A stretch of DNA of 13,253 nt from Methylovirgula sp. (GCA_030038595.1 JASHSW010000043.1:1-13253); one strand, 5' to 3'; positions 1-7,120 are shown, numbered from the stretch's first letter. Notes: a model not told the origin generated them from the sequence alone. Made by a program: numbers and translations.

Positions 1-1196
1 TGATCTATGCCGAGCCCTTGGAGGGCAAGCCGGGGCAATACCGGCTCCGGCAGATTCCGGAAGTCAGCGGCGCAATCGTCGCCATGGATCCGTTCACCGG
101 TCGCGTCTTCGCGATGGTCGGCGGGTTCTCCTTCGACGAGTCGGAATTCAACCGCGCGACGCAGGCGCTGCGTCAGCCAGGATCTTCATTCAAGCCCTTC
201 GTCTATGCGGCGGCGCTCGACAACGGATATACGCCGTCCTCGATCGAACTCGACGAGCCGGTCGAGATCGACCAGGGGGCCGGACTCGGCATGTGGCGGC
301 CGGCGAACTTCGAGGGCAAGTCGAGCGGGCCGCACACGCTGCGTTACGCGGTCGAGCATTCGATCAACCAGATGACCGTACGGCTGGCGCGCGACATCGG
401 CATGCCGCTCATCGCCGAATACGCCAAGCGCTTCGGCGTTTACGATGATCTGCCTCCCTACCTTTCGTTTTCGCTCGGTGCAGGCGAGACCACGTTGATG
501 CGCATGACGACCGCCTACTCGATGTTCTGCAACGGCGGCAAGCGCATCATCCCGACGCTGATCGACCGAATCCAGGACCGCTGGGGACATACGATCTATC
601 GCCACGACCAGCGGATCTGCATCGGCTGCAATGTGAAGAAATGGGAAAATCAGGACGAGCCGACGCTGATCGACAACCGCGAGCAGGTCATCGATCCTTT
701 GACCGCCTACCAGATTACTTCGATCATGGAAGGCGTCATTCAGCGGGGCACGGGTCAGGCGATCCTGGCGGTCGGCAAACATCTTGCCGGCAAGACCGGC
801 ACGACGAACGACGCCAAGGACCTTTGGTTCATCGGCTATTCGCCGGATCTGACCGTCGGCGTGTTCATGGGCTACGACCGGCCGCGCTCGCTCGGCGATT
901 CGGCGCAGGCCGCCCTTTATACGGCGCCGATCTTTCGCGACTTCATGAAGATGGCGCTGAAGGACAAGCCGGACATCCCGTTCCGCGTGCCGCCCGGCAT
1001 CAAGCTCATTTCGGTTGATTACGAAACCGGCGTCCGCGCCACTGGCCCGGGCACGATTCTCGAAGCCTTCAAGCCCGGCACCGCCCCGCCCGATACGTTT
1101 AACTATGGCCCGACGGGGACGGAAAGTCCGAGCGTGCTTTCGGTCGATCCGAACGCGGATCAACGGCTCGGCACCGGCACGGGCGGGCTCTACTGA
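1..1196 (+). CDS. mrcA: Penicillin-binding protein 1A, C-terminal part (5' truncated by window edge)
   Basis: This is a bifunctional class A PBP that polymerises and cross-links peptidoglycan on the outer face of the inner membrane. The reading frame is open from base 3 and upstream of the window, so the N-terminal membrane anchor and glycosyltransferase domain are missing. The transpeptidase domain is present with all three penicillin-binding motifs: SxxK as SSFK (183-194, catalytic Ser), SxN as SIN (360-368) and KTGT (792-803). The conserved context 'RATQALRQPGSSFKPFVY' surrounds the nucleophile. The frame ends with TGA at 1194-1196 after a short Gly/Thr-rich tail. The next gene is prfB, 108 bases downstream on the same strand, an order known from alphaproteobacteria. 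The family call is secure. The symbol mrcA (also called ponA) follows common usage for this locus. Confidence 0.93.
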   Translation, partial: IYAEPLEGKPGQYRLRQIPEVSGAIVAMDPFTGRVFAMVGGFSFDESEFNRATQALRQPGSSFKPFVYAAALDNGYTPSSIELDEPVEIDQGAGLGMWRPANFEGKSSGPHTLRYAVEHSINQMTVRLARDIGMPLIAEYAKRFGVYDDLPPYLSFSLGAGETTLMRMTTAYSMFCNGGKRIIPTLIDRIQDRWGHTIYRHDQRICIGCNVKKWENQDEPTLIDNREQVIDPLTAYQITSIMEGVIQRGTGQAILAVGKHLAGKTGTTNDAKDLWFIGYSPDLTVGVFMGYDRPRSLGDSAQAALYTAPIFRDFMKMALKDKPDIPFRVPPGIKLISVDYETGVRATGPGTILEAFKPGTAPPDTFNYGPTGTESPSVLSVDPNADQRLGTGTGGLY

Positions 1197-1304
1197 TTCT
1201 CGTAACGGACGATGGCACGCCGATGTGTGCCCGTTTACAGACGCGGCGCGGCCCACTATCTACGTGCGGCGGGCGATTCCGCTCCGTTTCCCGAAGGATC
1301 TTTC

Positions 1305-2436
1305 ATGCGCGCCGAAGCCGAAGCGCTCACGCAATCGATCAAGCAGTCCATGGGATTGCTGAGGAGGCATCTTTGACGTCGACGCCGCCACGCGCCGGCT
1401 CGCGGAACTGAACGCCAAGGCCGAAGACCCCAGTCTTTGGAACAACGCCGAAACGGCGCAGAAGATCATGCGCGAACGCACCGAGCTCGAAGATCGGCTG
1501 GGCTCGCTCGCCCATTTCGAATCCGAGCTCGAAGACGCGGTGACGCTGATCGAACTTGCCGAAGCGGAAAGCGACGCCGGCGCCGAGGCCGAGGGAATCG
1601 GCCAGCTCAAAAAGCTGAAAAGCGAGGCCGAGCGCCGGCAAATCGAGATTTTGCTTTCCGGCGAGACCGACCAGAACGACGCCTATATCGAGATCCACGC
1701 CGGGGCGGGCGGTACCGAAAGCTGCGACTGGGCGCGCATGTTGCTGCGCATGTATATCCGCTGGGCGGAGCGGCAGAAATTCAAAGTCGAGATCATCGAG
1801 GAGACGCCGGGCGAAGAGGCGGGTGTCAAATCGGGCACGCTGCTCGTCAAAGGCCGCAACGCGTATGGCTGGGCAAAGACCGAATCGGGCGTACACCGGC
1901 TGGTGCGCATCTCCCCCTTCGATTCGAACGCGCGCCGGCATACGAGCTTCGCTTCGGTATGGGTCTATCCGGTCATCGACGACAAGATCAACATCGACGT
2001 CAAAGAGTCGGATTGCCGGATCGATACATATCGCTCCTCGGGCGCCGGCGGCCAGCACGTCAACACCACCGATTCGGCGGTGCGCATCACGCACATTCCA
2101 ACCGGCATCGTCGTCGCCTGCCAAGGCGAACGTTCGCAGCACAAGAACCGAGCGACGGCGTGGAACATGCTGCGGGCGCGGCTCTATGAGCGCGAGCTAG
2201 AGAAACGCGAAGTCGCCGCCAACGCGACAGAGGCCGCCAAAACCGATATCGGCTGGGGGCACCAGATCCGTTCCTATGTCCTCCAGCCCTATCAGTTGGT
2301 CAAAGATCTGCGCACCGGCGTCACGTCCGCAGCGCCGAGCGACGTGCTCGACGGCGATCTCGAGCCTTTCATGGAGGCGGCACTCGCCCAGAAGGTTTAC
2401 GGCGGAGGACCGACCGAGGTAGAGGACGTCGAGTAA
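1305..2436 (+). CDS. prfB: Peptide chain release factor 2, made through a +1 programmed frameshift
   Basis: RF2 recognises UGA and UAA stop codons and triggers peptide release on the ribosome. The start ATG at 1305 has AAGGA seven bases upstream. It opens 23 codons (MRAEAEALTQ...GLLRRHL) that end at an in-frame TGA at 1374. Skipping the T at 1374 continues in the +1 frame as DVDAATRRLAELNAK and runs to TAA at 2434-2436. The total is about 376 aa, the usual RF2 length. RF2-specific SPF (1912-1920) lies in 'RISPFDSNARRHTS', and the peptidyl-hydrolysis GGQ (2047-2055) lies in 'GAGGQHVNTTDSAVRITH'. An annotation starting at the internal ATG at 1468 would lose the N-terminus. Regulation is visible: the TGA is RF2's own codon, so low RF2 favours frameshifting. 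Confidence 0.96.
1362..1377 (+). promoter_or_regulatory. prfB programmed +1 frameshift signal
   Basis: The bases read AGGAGG CAT CTT TGA C. An internal Shine-Dalgarno-like AGGAGG (1362-1367) stands three bases before the slippery CTT, which is followed by the in-frame TGA and a C, the poor termination context. The spacing is the same as in the well-studied E. coli prfB site (AGGGGG TAT CTT TGA C). The ribosome slips from CTT to TTT and resumes at GAC (1375). This is RF2 autoregulation, known from the family and directly visible here. Confidence 0.95.
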
Positions 2437-2497
2437 TTGCGGCGATCGGGTCGCCTGTGTCGACCGCGCGAACGCGTCGCGGAGAAGGGAATGCGGC

Positions 2498-3304
2498 GTG
2501 AAGAGCCGGGGAGAGAGGATCTTCAACATACCCGTCGCGGTCGTTGCGCTCATTGTCCTGCTCGTCGGCATTCACGCCTTGCGTGAGCTTCTATCGGCCG
2601 AGCAGAACCTCGCGCTGCTCGCCAATTTTGCCTTCGTGCCGGGACGATTCACCTTCGCCTTCGATCCGGATCGCATCGCGCGGGTGCTCGACGCGGCGCA
2701 GGCAGCGGGCACGATGCAGGTCGAGATCGATCGGCTGTTTCTCGGGGACGGCCGGCCGCTCTGGTGGACGCCCGTCACCTACGCGCTGCTGCACGCGAGT
2801 TGGGCGCATGTCGGATTGAACTGCCTGTGGCTCGTGCCGTTCGGCGCGGCGGTGGCGCGGCGCTTTGGCAATTGGCGTTTCGTATTGTTTTGCTTCGCGG
2901 CGGCGGTGGCTGGCGCGCTCGTCCATTTTCTCACCCATATCGACGATCTTCAGCCGGTAATCGGCGCTTCGGCGATCGTCTCGGGTACAATGGGGGCGGC
3001 ACTGCGATTCGTGTTTCAGGCCGATGCGCCGCTCGGCCTCGGCCTCGCCGATCCGCAGAATCTCGCCTACCGCAAGCCGGCTCTGCCGCTCAGTGCCGTT
3101 TTCACCAACCGGACCGCATTGTTTTTTCTGATCTTCTGGTTTGTCGCCAATCTGCTTTTCGGCATCGGCGCCGGTTCGCTCGGTTTCGTCGACGCGACGA
3201 TTGCCTGGCAGGCGCATATCGGCGGCTTTCTGCTCGGGCTGCTGGGTTTTCCACTGTTTGATCCGCCGACCGCAGCACCCCAACTGCCGGCAGGCCATGC
3301 ATGA
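2498..3304 (+). CDS. Rhomboid family intramembrane serine protease
   Basis: This 268-aa polytopic membrane protein belongs to the rhomboid protease family, which cleaves transmembrane segments of substrate proteins within the bilayer. A first hydrophobic helix spans residues 11-28. The conserved 'LLHASWAHVGLN' carries the HxxxN-type motif (His104, Asn108). The probable nucleophile is Ser158 in 'VIGASAIVSGTMGA', and the catalytic-dyad His240 lies in 'WQAHIGGFLLGL' in the last helix. All the active-site positions I can check are present. The start is GTG, supported by GGAGAAGGGA seven bases upstream. The ATG at 2491 is in another frame that stops soon after. A loop of about 50 residues between the first helix and the HxxxN region is typical of the family. 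It lies 61 bases after prfB on the same strand. The substrate is unknown. Confidence 0.88.
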   Translation: MKSRGERIFNIPVAVVALIVLLVGIHALRELLSAEQNLALLANFAFVPGRFTFAFDPDRIARVLDAAQAAGTMQVEIDRLFLGDGRPLWWTPVTYALLHASWAHVGLNCLWLVPFGAAVARRFGNWRFVLFCFAAAVAGALVHFLTHIDDLQPVIGASAIVSGTMGAALRFVFQADAPLGLGLADPQNLAYRKPALPLSAVFTNRTALFFLIFWFVANLLFGIGAGSLGFVDATIAWQAHIGGFLLGLLGFPLFDPPTAAPQLPAGHA

Positions 3305-3721
3305 ATACGCGTCCACCTGCCGGAGCATTTCCTGCCACGCAACTCTTTGCTGCGCCGCAAGGGAACTTCGGCATCGCCGTGACGTTAACAATTCTCGCAA
3401 AGCGGTTCTCAGTCTGCGTTCGGAATGACGTGAAGTTGCAAGCAATCCGGCGGATTGCGAAAGCAATCGAGTTGGATGCGCCGCAGCATCGTACGTCTGG
3501 GCAGGTCAACCTTAACTTCGAGGCGTAATTGCATGACATACTGGAATCTTCCATGGAAGCGCGCTGGGCAATTCGGACAAGCCGCGTGCAGCGGAACGCG
3601 GACAAGCTTGAATCTTGCGCCTTGGCGGGAAGAAGGGCATTCTGCGCCGCTGCAATCGCCGCAAAAGAGCGATGCAACGGGAATAGGAAACGCTAGTGCA
3701 GCGACCAAAGAGGAGGGTGAA
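3305..3721 (+). other. 417-base gap without a convincing gene
   Basis: The stretch between the rhomboid gene and the CBS gene looks less GC-rich than its surroundings. A 75-codon frame starts at 3301 in ATGA overlap with the rhomboid stop and ends at 3528. Its third-position GC bias is weaker than in neighbouring genes, and its product resembles nothing I recognise. A minus-strand frame with two CxxC pairs (3825-3409) also exists, but it runs antisense into the CBS start. A second plus frame enters the CBS gene without its own good start. The region also holds a perfect hairpin at 3442-3458. It may contain the CBS promoter, a decayed gene or a small RNA. I cannot choose among these. Confidence 0.5.
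3442..3458. repeat. Perfect small inverted repeat (hairpin)
   Basis: The sequence is GCAATCC-GGC-GGATTGC, two 7-base arms around a 3-base loop, with a further GCAATC copy at 3463-3468. No T-run follows on either strand, so it is not a standard intrinsic terminator. It sits inside the gene-free region downstream of the rhomboid gene. The function is unknown. Confidence 0.5.
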
Positions 3722-4153
3722 ATGACTGTGGCGCGGATACTCGCGACCAAGGGCCGTGAGGTTCTAACGGCGCAGCCGCACAGAACTTTGAAGGAGGTCG
3801 CGGAAATATTGGCCGCACGGGGCATCGGCGCGGTGGTAATCGCCGATGTTCAGGGCAGCGTGCTGGGAATTCTTTCCGAGCGTGACATCGTGCGCGCGGT
3901 CGGCAGGCGCGGCGCCAAATCGCTCGACGACGCCGCCTCGATGCACATGACGACCCAAGTCGTCACCGCCAGCGAGGATGAAACGGTGCTGGCGACGGTC
4001 GAGAAAATGAACGCCGGTCGTTTTCGGCATGTTCCGGTGTTGAAGGACGGCAGACTTGCCGGCATCGTGTCGATTGGCGACGTGGTGAAATACCGGCTTG
4101 CCGAGATGGAGCACGAACAGTCGGCGCTGCGCGAATATATTGCCGCCGTCTGA
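3722..4153 (+). CDS. Small protein with two CBS domains
   Basis: This 143-aa soluble protein is made almost entirely of a CBS pair (Bateman module), a fold that commonly binds adenine nucleotides and acts as an energy or redox sensor. CBS1 covers about residues 10-60 and ends in 'VLGILSERDIVRAV'. CBS2 covers about 75-130 and contains 'FRHVPVLKDGRLAGIVSIGDVVKYR', the typical GI(V/L)S...D pattern. A short C-terminal helix follows. The start MTVARI is supported by a strong AGGAGGG at 3711-3717. The frame is open upstream to 3455, but that extension lacks family likeness. The gene stands alone, with an intrinsic terminator 30 bases after the stop. The ligand and partner cannot be told from sequence. 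Confidence 0.88.
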   Translation: MTVARILATKGREVLTAQPHRTLKEVAEILAARGIGAVVIADVQGSVLGILSERDIVRAVGRRGAKSLDDAASMHMTTQVVTASEDETVLATVEKMNAGRFRHVPVLKDGRLAGIVSIGDVVKYRLAEMEHEQSALREYIAAV

Positions 4154-4183
4154 GCAAATCGCGATTCTCTATGAGCAATGCAG

Positions 4184-4214
4184 ACGCCGCCTGTGCCAGG
4201 CGGCGTTTCTCTTT
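4184..4214 (+). terminator. Intrinsic terminator after the CBS-domain gene
   Basis: A perfect 10-base stem ACGCCGCCTG / CAGGCGGCGT (4184-4193 and 4197-4206) with a TGC loop is followed by a T-rich run, TTCTCTTTT. It ends just short of the 3' end of the convergent hisI gene. The T-run is only on the plus-strand side, so it serves the CBS gene best, although the stem could also slow polymerase leaving hisI. Confidence 0.9.
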
Positions 4215-4224
4215 TACGGGCGTC

Positions 4225-4635
4225 TTACTTTTCGTCGAAGACGAGCGTGACGCTCTGCGGGCCGCCCGCCAGCCGCCGATAGAAACAGGAGCGCCGCCCC
4301 GTATGACAGGCGCCGCCGTCGCCGCCCGGCTCGACCTTCAACAGCAGCACGTCCTGATCGCAGTCGGTGCGGACTTCCTTGACGCTCTGGCGTTGCCCGG
4401 AAGTATCGCCTTTGCGCCACAGGCGTCGGCGCGAGCGCGACCAATAATGCGCGATGCCCGTTTCGATCGTCAGGCGCAGCGCTTCCTCGTTCATATGAGC
4501 GAACATCAGCACCGCGCCGTCGCGGGCGTCGGTGACGATACAGCCGATCAGTCCGTCGGCGTCGAAGCGCGGCGTGAAGACGCCGCCTTCTTCGAGCTCG
4601 GACTTGCTCCCGGCGATCGGGAAGGGCAGGGACAT
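4225..4635 (-). CDS. hisI: Phosphoribosyl-AMP cyclohydrolase
   Basis: HisI catalyses the third step of histidine biosynthesis, opening the adenine ring of phosphoribosyl-AMP. The protein has 136 aa, the size of the monofunctional enzyme without a fused HisE domain. Visible family features are '[17 protein letters not shown]', '[18 protein letters not shown]', the Mg-binding acidic run around residues 91-95 (DCDQD) and the zinc cysteines: Cys92 within that run, plus Cys110 and Cys117 in '[13 protein letters not shown]'. The start at 4635 has GGAAG six bases upstream. It lies 16 bases downstream of folE on the same strand, so the two are probably co-transcribed. Both are zinc-dependent cyclohydrolases acting on purine nucleotides. 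Confidence 0.95.
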   Translation of the reverse strand: MSLPFPIAGSKSELEEGGVFTPRFDADGLIGCIVTDARDGAVLMFAHMNEEALRLTIETGIAHYWSRSRRRLWRKGDTSGQRQSVKEVRTDCDQDVLLLKVEPGGDGGACHTGRRSCFYRRLAGGPQSVTLVFDEK

Positions 4636-4651
4636 TGTTGCTTCCGGCGGC

Positions 4652-5290
4652 CTATTTACCGCGCACCATCGTCAGAAAGCGCACCTGCTCGGTGGGGTCG
4701 TCGCGGAAGACGCCGGTGAATTGATTGGTCACCGTCATCGTGCCTTGTTTGAGCACGCCGCGCATCGACATGCACATATGTTCGGCTTCGATCATCACCG
4801 CGCAGCCGCGCGGCTTCAAATAACGCTCGATCGCGTTAACGATCTCGGCGGTCATCGCCTCCTGCGTCTGCAGGCGGCGCGCATAGATATCGACCAGGCG
4901 GGCGAGCTTGGAAAGTCCGACGACGCCCTCTTCGCCGACGTAATAGGCGATGTGAACCTTGCCGACGAACGGCACCATGTGATGCTCGCAATGCGACGAG
5001 AAAGGAATGTCGCGGACGAGGATCAAGTCGTCGTAGCCGTGCACTTCCTCGAAGACGCGCGACAGCAGGTCGCCGGGATCGGCGCGATATCCGGAAAAGA
5101 ACTCCTCATACGCCTTTACGACGCGCAGCGGCGTATCGCGCAAGCCTTCCCGCGTCGGATCGTCGCCGGCCCAAAGGATCAAAGTTCGGACGGCGGCTTC
5201 GGCTGCTTCGCGGCTGGGGCGGATTGGCGGGTGTGCGGCGGGCTTAAGCTGCTGTTGGCGCTCGAGCAAGGACTTAACCACGTCATCCAT
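4652..5290 (-). CDS. folE: GTP cyclohydrolase I
   Basis: FolE converts GTP to 7,8-dihydroneopterin triphosphate, the entry to folate and also to queuosine-type pterin-derived pathways. The 212-aa product has the family size. Zinc ligands are Cys101 and His104 in '[12 protein letters not shown]' and Cys173 in '[10 protein letters not shown]'. Other conserved blocks are '[19 protein letters not shown]', '[10 protein letters not shown]', '[20 protein letters not shown]' and the C-terminal 'TRGVF'-like 'FTGVFRDDP'. The start MDDVVKSLL at 5290 is chosen because AGGAGG stands eight bases upstream. The frame is open to 5377, but that extension is not family-like. It heads the folE-hisI operon and is divergent from the IscU/NifU-like gene at 5455. 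Confidence 0.96.
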   Translation of the reverse strand: MDDVVKSLLERQQQLKPAAHPPIRPSREAAEAAVRTLILWAGDDPTREGLRDTPLRVVKAYEEFFSGYRADPGDLLSRVFEEVHGYDDLILVRDIPFSSHCEHHMVPFVGKVHIAYYVGEEGVVGLSKLARLVDIYARRLQTQEAMTAEIVNAIERYLKPRGCAVMIEAEHMCMSMRGVLKQGTMTVTNQFTGVFRDDPTEQVRFLTMVRGK

Positions 5291-5395
5291 GTGGTGCCTC
5301 CTGTTGATGTGATCTAAGGCCCCAACCCTTGCCGAACAAGGCCGTTGCGGTCCTTTTGGCAGCAGCAAACCTCCCAAATCTCGTTCGCCAAGCCT

Positions 5396-5419
5396 GAATA
5401 TCCTATATAGGACTTATTC
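5396..5419. promoter_or_regulatory. 12-bp palindrome between divergent folE and the scaffold gene
   Basis: TCCTATATAGGA (5401-5412) is a perfect palindrome. It is flanked by GAATA on the left and, after two bases, TATTC on the right, so the symmetry extends imperfectly over 24 bases. It lies about 40 bases before the scaffold start and 110 before folE. The AT-rich core could be a -10 element for either direction or an operator for a dimeric regulator. I could not match it to a named motif. Confidence 0.45.
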
Positions 5420-5454
5420 CGCGCCGTCATCCCGGCCGTTTGCCATTCTGTCCC

Positions 5455-5901
5455 ATGCTGAACGACGTCTACAGCAACAAGATCCTGGAACTGGCGGCCA
5501 ATATTCCCCGCCAGGGCCGATTGGCCCATCCCGATTCGACGGCCCGGGCCCATTCCAAGCTTTGTGGTTCAACGGTGATCGTCGATCTCGTCATGCGCGA
5601 CGGGAAAGTCGTCGATTTCGCCCATGACGTGAAGGCCTGCGCGCTTGGCCAGGCTGCGGCCTCGATCATGGCGCGCAACGTCATTGGGGCAACCGGGCCG
5701 GAACTGCGGGAATTGCGCGATCGCGTTCGCGCCATGCTCAAAGAAAACGGCGCGCCGCCGAAAGGCAAATGGGCGGAGATCGCGGTACTCGAGCCGGTGC
5801 GCGATTACAAGGCCCGGCATGCCTCCACGCTGTTGACCTTCGAGGCCACCGCCGATGCCGCGGAACAGATCGAAGCCAGGGCGACCCATGCCGCGGAATG
5901 A
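5455..5901 (+). CDS. IscU/NifU-N-like Fe-S scaffold family protein, two-cysteine variant
   Basis: The 148-aa protein is of the NifU N-terminal/IscU family, whose classical members assemble Fe-S clusters on three cysteines and a nearby Asp. Here Cys37 is in 'HSKLCGSTVIVDL' and Cys62 in 'FAHDVKACALGQAAAS', matching the first two family cysteines. The third position falls in 'YKARHASTLLTFEA', where Ala takes the place of Cys. The usual CGD is CGS, so the helper Asp is also absent. No other cysteine exists in the protein. The start MLNDVYSNKILELA at 5455 is preferred over the TTG at 5440 because it fits the family's beginning. Related proteins next to folE-hisI are known in Rhizobiales. Whether this one carries clusters is unclear. 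Confidence 0.85.
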   Translation: MLNDVYSNKILELAANIPRQGRLAHPDSTARAHSKLCGSTVIVDLVMRDGKVVDFAHDVKACALGQAAASIMARNVIGATGPELRELRDRVRAMLKENGAPPKGKWAEIAVLEPVRDYKARHASTLLTFEATADAAEQIEARATHAAE

Positions 5902-6250
5902 GGCGGGGACGGGGTTGGCGGATCTAGCGTATGCTGCTGCGTGCCGATTGCCGCGCCGTGCCGCGCATTTTGCGATCCGCGCCTATCAGCTAAGTCTCTC
6001 GGCCTTTGTCGGCCGCCGCTGCCGCCACGAGCCGAGCTGCTCGGCCTACATGGACGAGGCGATCGGGCGGCATGGTCTTTGGTCCGGCGGGCTCCTCGGC
6101 CTGGCGCGCGTCTGCCGCTGTCATCCTTGGGGAACCTCCGGCTACGATCCGGTTCCGGAATATCTGCCGGGCCGCGGCATCGGGCTCTTCCTTTATGGCT
6201 TGCGGCGCGGCGGGGCTGCCGATCCGAACGGCGCGCCTGAGTCCCGGTGA
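5888..6250 (+). CDS. yidD: Membrane protein insertion efficiency factor YidD
   Basis: YidD is a small, inner-membrane-associated protein that helps insertion of membrane proteins by YidC. The 120-aa product holds the family core 'AYQLSLSAFVGRRCRHEPSCSAYMDEAI' and 'HGLWSGGLLGLARVCRCHPWGTSGYDPVPE', with Cys45, Cys51, Cys76 and Cys78. The N-terminal amphipathic stretch and the C-terminal tail are family-like. ATG 5888 overlaps the end of the scaffold gene by 14 bases, which suggests translational coupling. The frame is open to 5855, but that extension would lie inside the previous gene. In most bacteria yidD sits with rpmH-rnpA-yidC, so its place here is a lineage-specific arrangement. Confidence 0.93.
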   Translation: MPRNEAGTGLADLAYAAACRLPRRAAHFAIRAYQLSLSAFVGRRCRHEPSCSAYMDEAIGRHGLWSGGLLGLARVCRCHPWGTSGYDPVPEYLPGRGIGLFLYGLRRGGAADPNGAPESR

Positions 6251-6270
6251 TTTGGGGTAGGGGAAGCAGG

Positions 6271-6870
6271 ATGAGCGAGGTCAATCCGCGCAGCACCGAT
6301 TATCCGATCGATCGACAGTTCACCGCACGCTGGTCGTCGCGCGCCTTTACGGGCGAGGCGGTTCCCGAATACGACCTGCGCACTATGTTCGAAGCGGCAC
6401 GCTGGGCGCCTTCGTCGGGCAATCTGCAACCCTGGCGGTTTCTCTATGCGCTTGCCGGCACGCCCGACTTCCACAAGTTCCTGGCCCTGCTCAACGAAGG
6501 CAATCGCGTTTGGGCGAAAAGAGCCGGCGCGCTCGTGATCCTGATTTCGAAGACCACGCAGCCGAGATCGGGCGCGGATAAGGCTGCGCCTTCGCGTACG
6601 CATTCCTTCGACGCCGGGACGGCGTGGGGATTTTTCGCACTCGAAGCAACGCGGCTCGGTTGGGCGGCGCATGCGATGGCGGGCTTCGACGTGGCGCGCA
6701 CCATCGTCGATCTCAAGATCCCCGACGACTATCGTCCCGAAGCCGCGATCGCAATCGGACGGCGCGGCGACAAGTCCCTCCTGCCGGAAGATCTGCGCGA
6801 GCGGGAGATCCCAAGCCGCCGCCGCCCGCAAAGTGACTTCGTCTTCGCCGGCGAATTTCCGGCGAAGTGA
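6271..6870 (+). CDS. Nitroreductase family protein (FMN-dependent oxidoreductase)
   Basis: The 199-aa protein belongs to the NfsB/nitroreductase fold, in which homodimers bind FMN and reduce nitro compounds, quinones or enones with NAD(P)H. The FMN-phosphate motif 'RWSSRAF' (residues 20-26) and 'APSSGNLQPWRF' (46-57) are typical, as is the C-terminal 'AAIAIGRRGDK'. The central part, 'HSFDAGTAWGFFALEATRLGWAAHAM', is the family helix that packs on the flavin. Start ATG 6271 follows GGGGAAGCAGG closely. It lies 20 bases after yidD on the same strand. The natural substrate cannot be inferred. Confidence 0.88.
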   Translation: MSEVNPRSTDYPIDRQFTARWSSRAFTGEAVPEYDLRTMFEAARWAPSSGNLQPWRFLYALAGTPDFHKFLALLNEGNRVWAKRAGALVILISKTTQPRSGADKAAPSRTHSFDAGTAWGFFALEATRLGWAAHAMAGFDVARTIVDLKIPDDYRPEAAIAIGRRGDKSLLPEDLREREIPSRRRPQSDFVFAGEFPAK

Positions 6871-6901
6871 CCATTTCCTAACGGACGCCAAGGAGAGATG
6901 C

Positions 6902-7120
6902 ATGAGCAAGTACAACAGGCCGCGGGAAATCATCGAATTCTGTCTGAAGCCGCTCGGCATTTCCGAGAAGACGCCGGAATATAAGGAGACCTATCGGCGG
7001 CTCGAACACGTCATCAAGACGTTTCAATTGGCGGCGGCGCGCGAGAAACAGCCGGTGACCGTCGATTTCTCGAACATGAAGACGATCACCATCGACGAAC
7101 GCGCCCACGGCGACGAGTGA
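6902..7120 (+). CDS. Hypothetical 72-aa protein
   Basis: I do not recognise this protein. The ORF begins with ATG at 6902 after AAGGAGAG (6890-6897), a strong ribosome binding site, and ends in TGA at 7118-7120. The product is hydrophilic, without signal peptide or membrane helix. An N-terminal half with 'RPREIIEFCLKPLGISEKTPEYKETYRRLEHVIKTF' is probably helical, and a short segment 'VTVDFSNMKTITIDE' looks like two beta strands. It follows the nitroreductase by 31 bases in the same direction and may belong to that operon. Its codon use resembles the neighbours', which supports a real gene. Confidence 0.7.
   Translation: MSKYNRPREIIEFCLKPLGISEKTPEYKETYRRLEHVIKTFQLAAAREKQPVTVDFSNMKTITIDERAHGDE

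Noticed and set aside
186..1256. Long minus-strand open frame of 356 codons
   Set aside because: It is antisense to the PBP1A gene, whose motifs are unmistakable. Its Arg/Ala/Gly/Asp-rich product is typical of the shadow frame of a GC-rich gene.
1339..2142. Minus-strand open frame of 267 codons
   Set aside because: It is antisense to prfB, including its GGQ and SPF motifs. It is a shadow frame.
2591..3466. Minus-strand open frame of 291 codons
   Set aside because: It is antisense to the rhomboid gene, whose hydrophobic helices and catalytic motifs fit the plus strand.
3409..3825. Minus-strand frame with two CxxC pairs resembling a zinc ribbon
   Set aside because: Its start would lie antisense inside the CBS gene, it has no evident ribosome binding site, and the sequence around the Cys pairs does not resemble a known ribbon. 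It is kept only as a remark in the gap entry.
5291..5377. N-terminal extension of folE
   Set aside because: The frame is open, but the start at 5290 has AGGAGG at ideal spacing and gives the normal family length.
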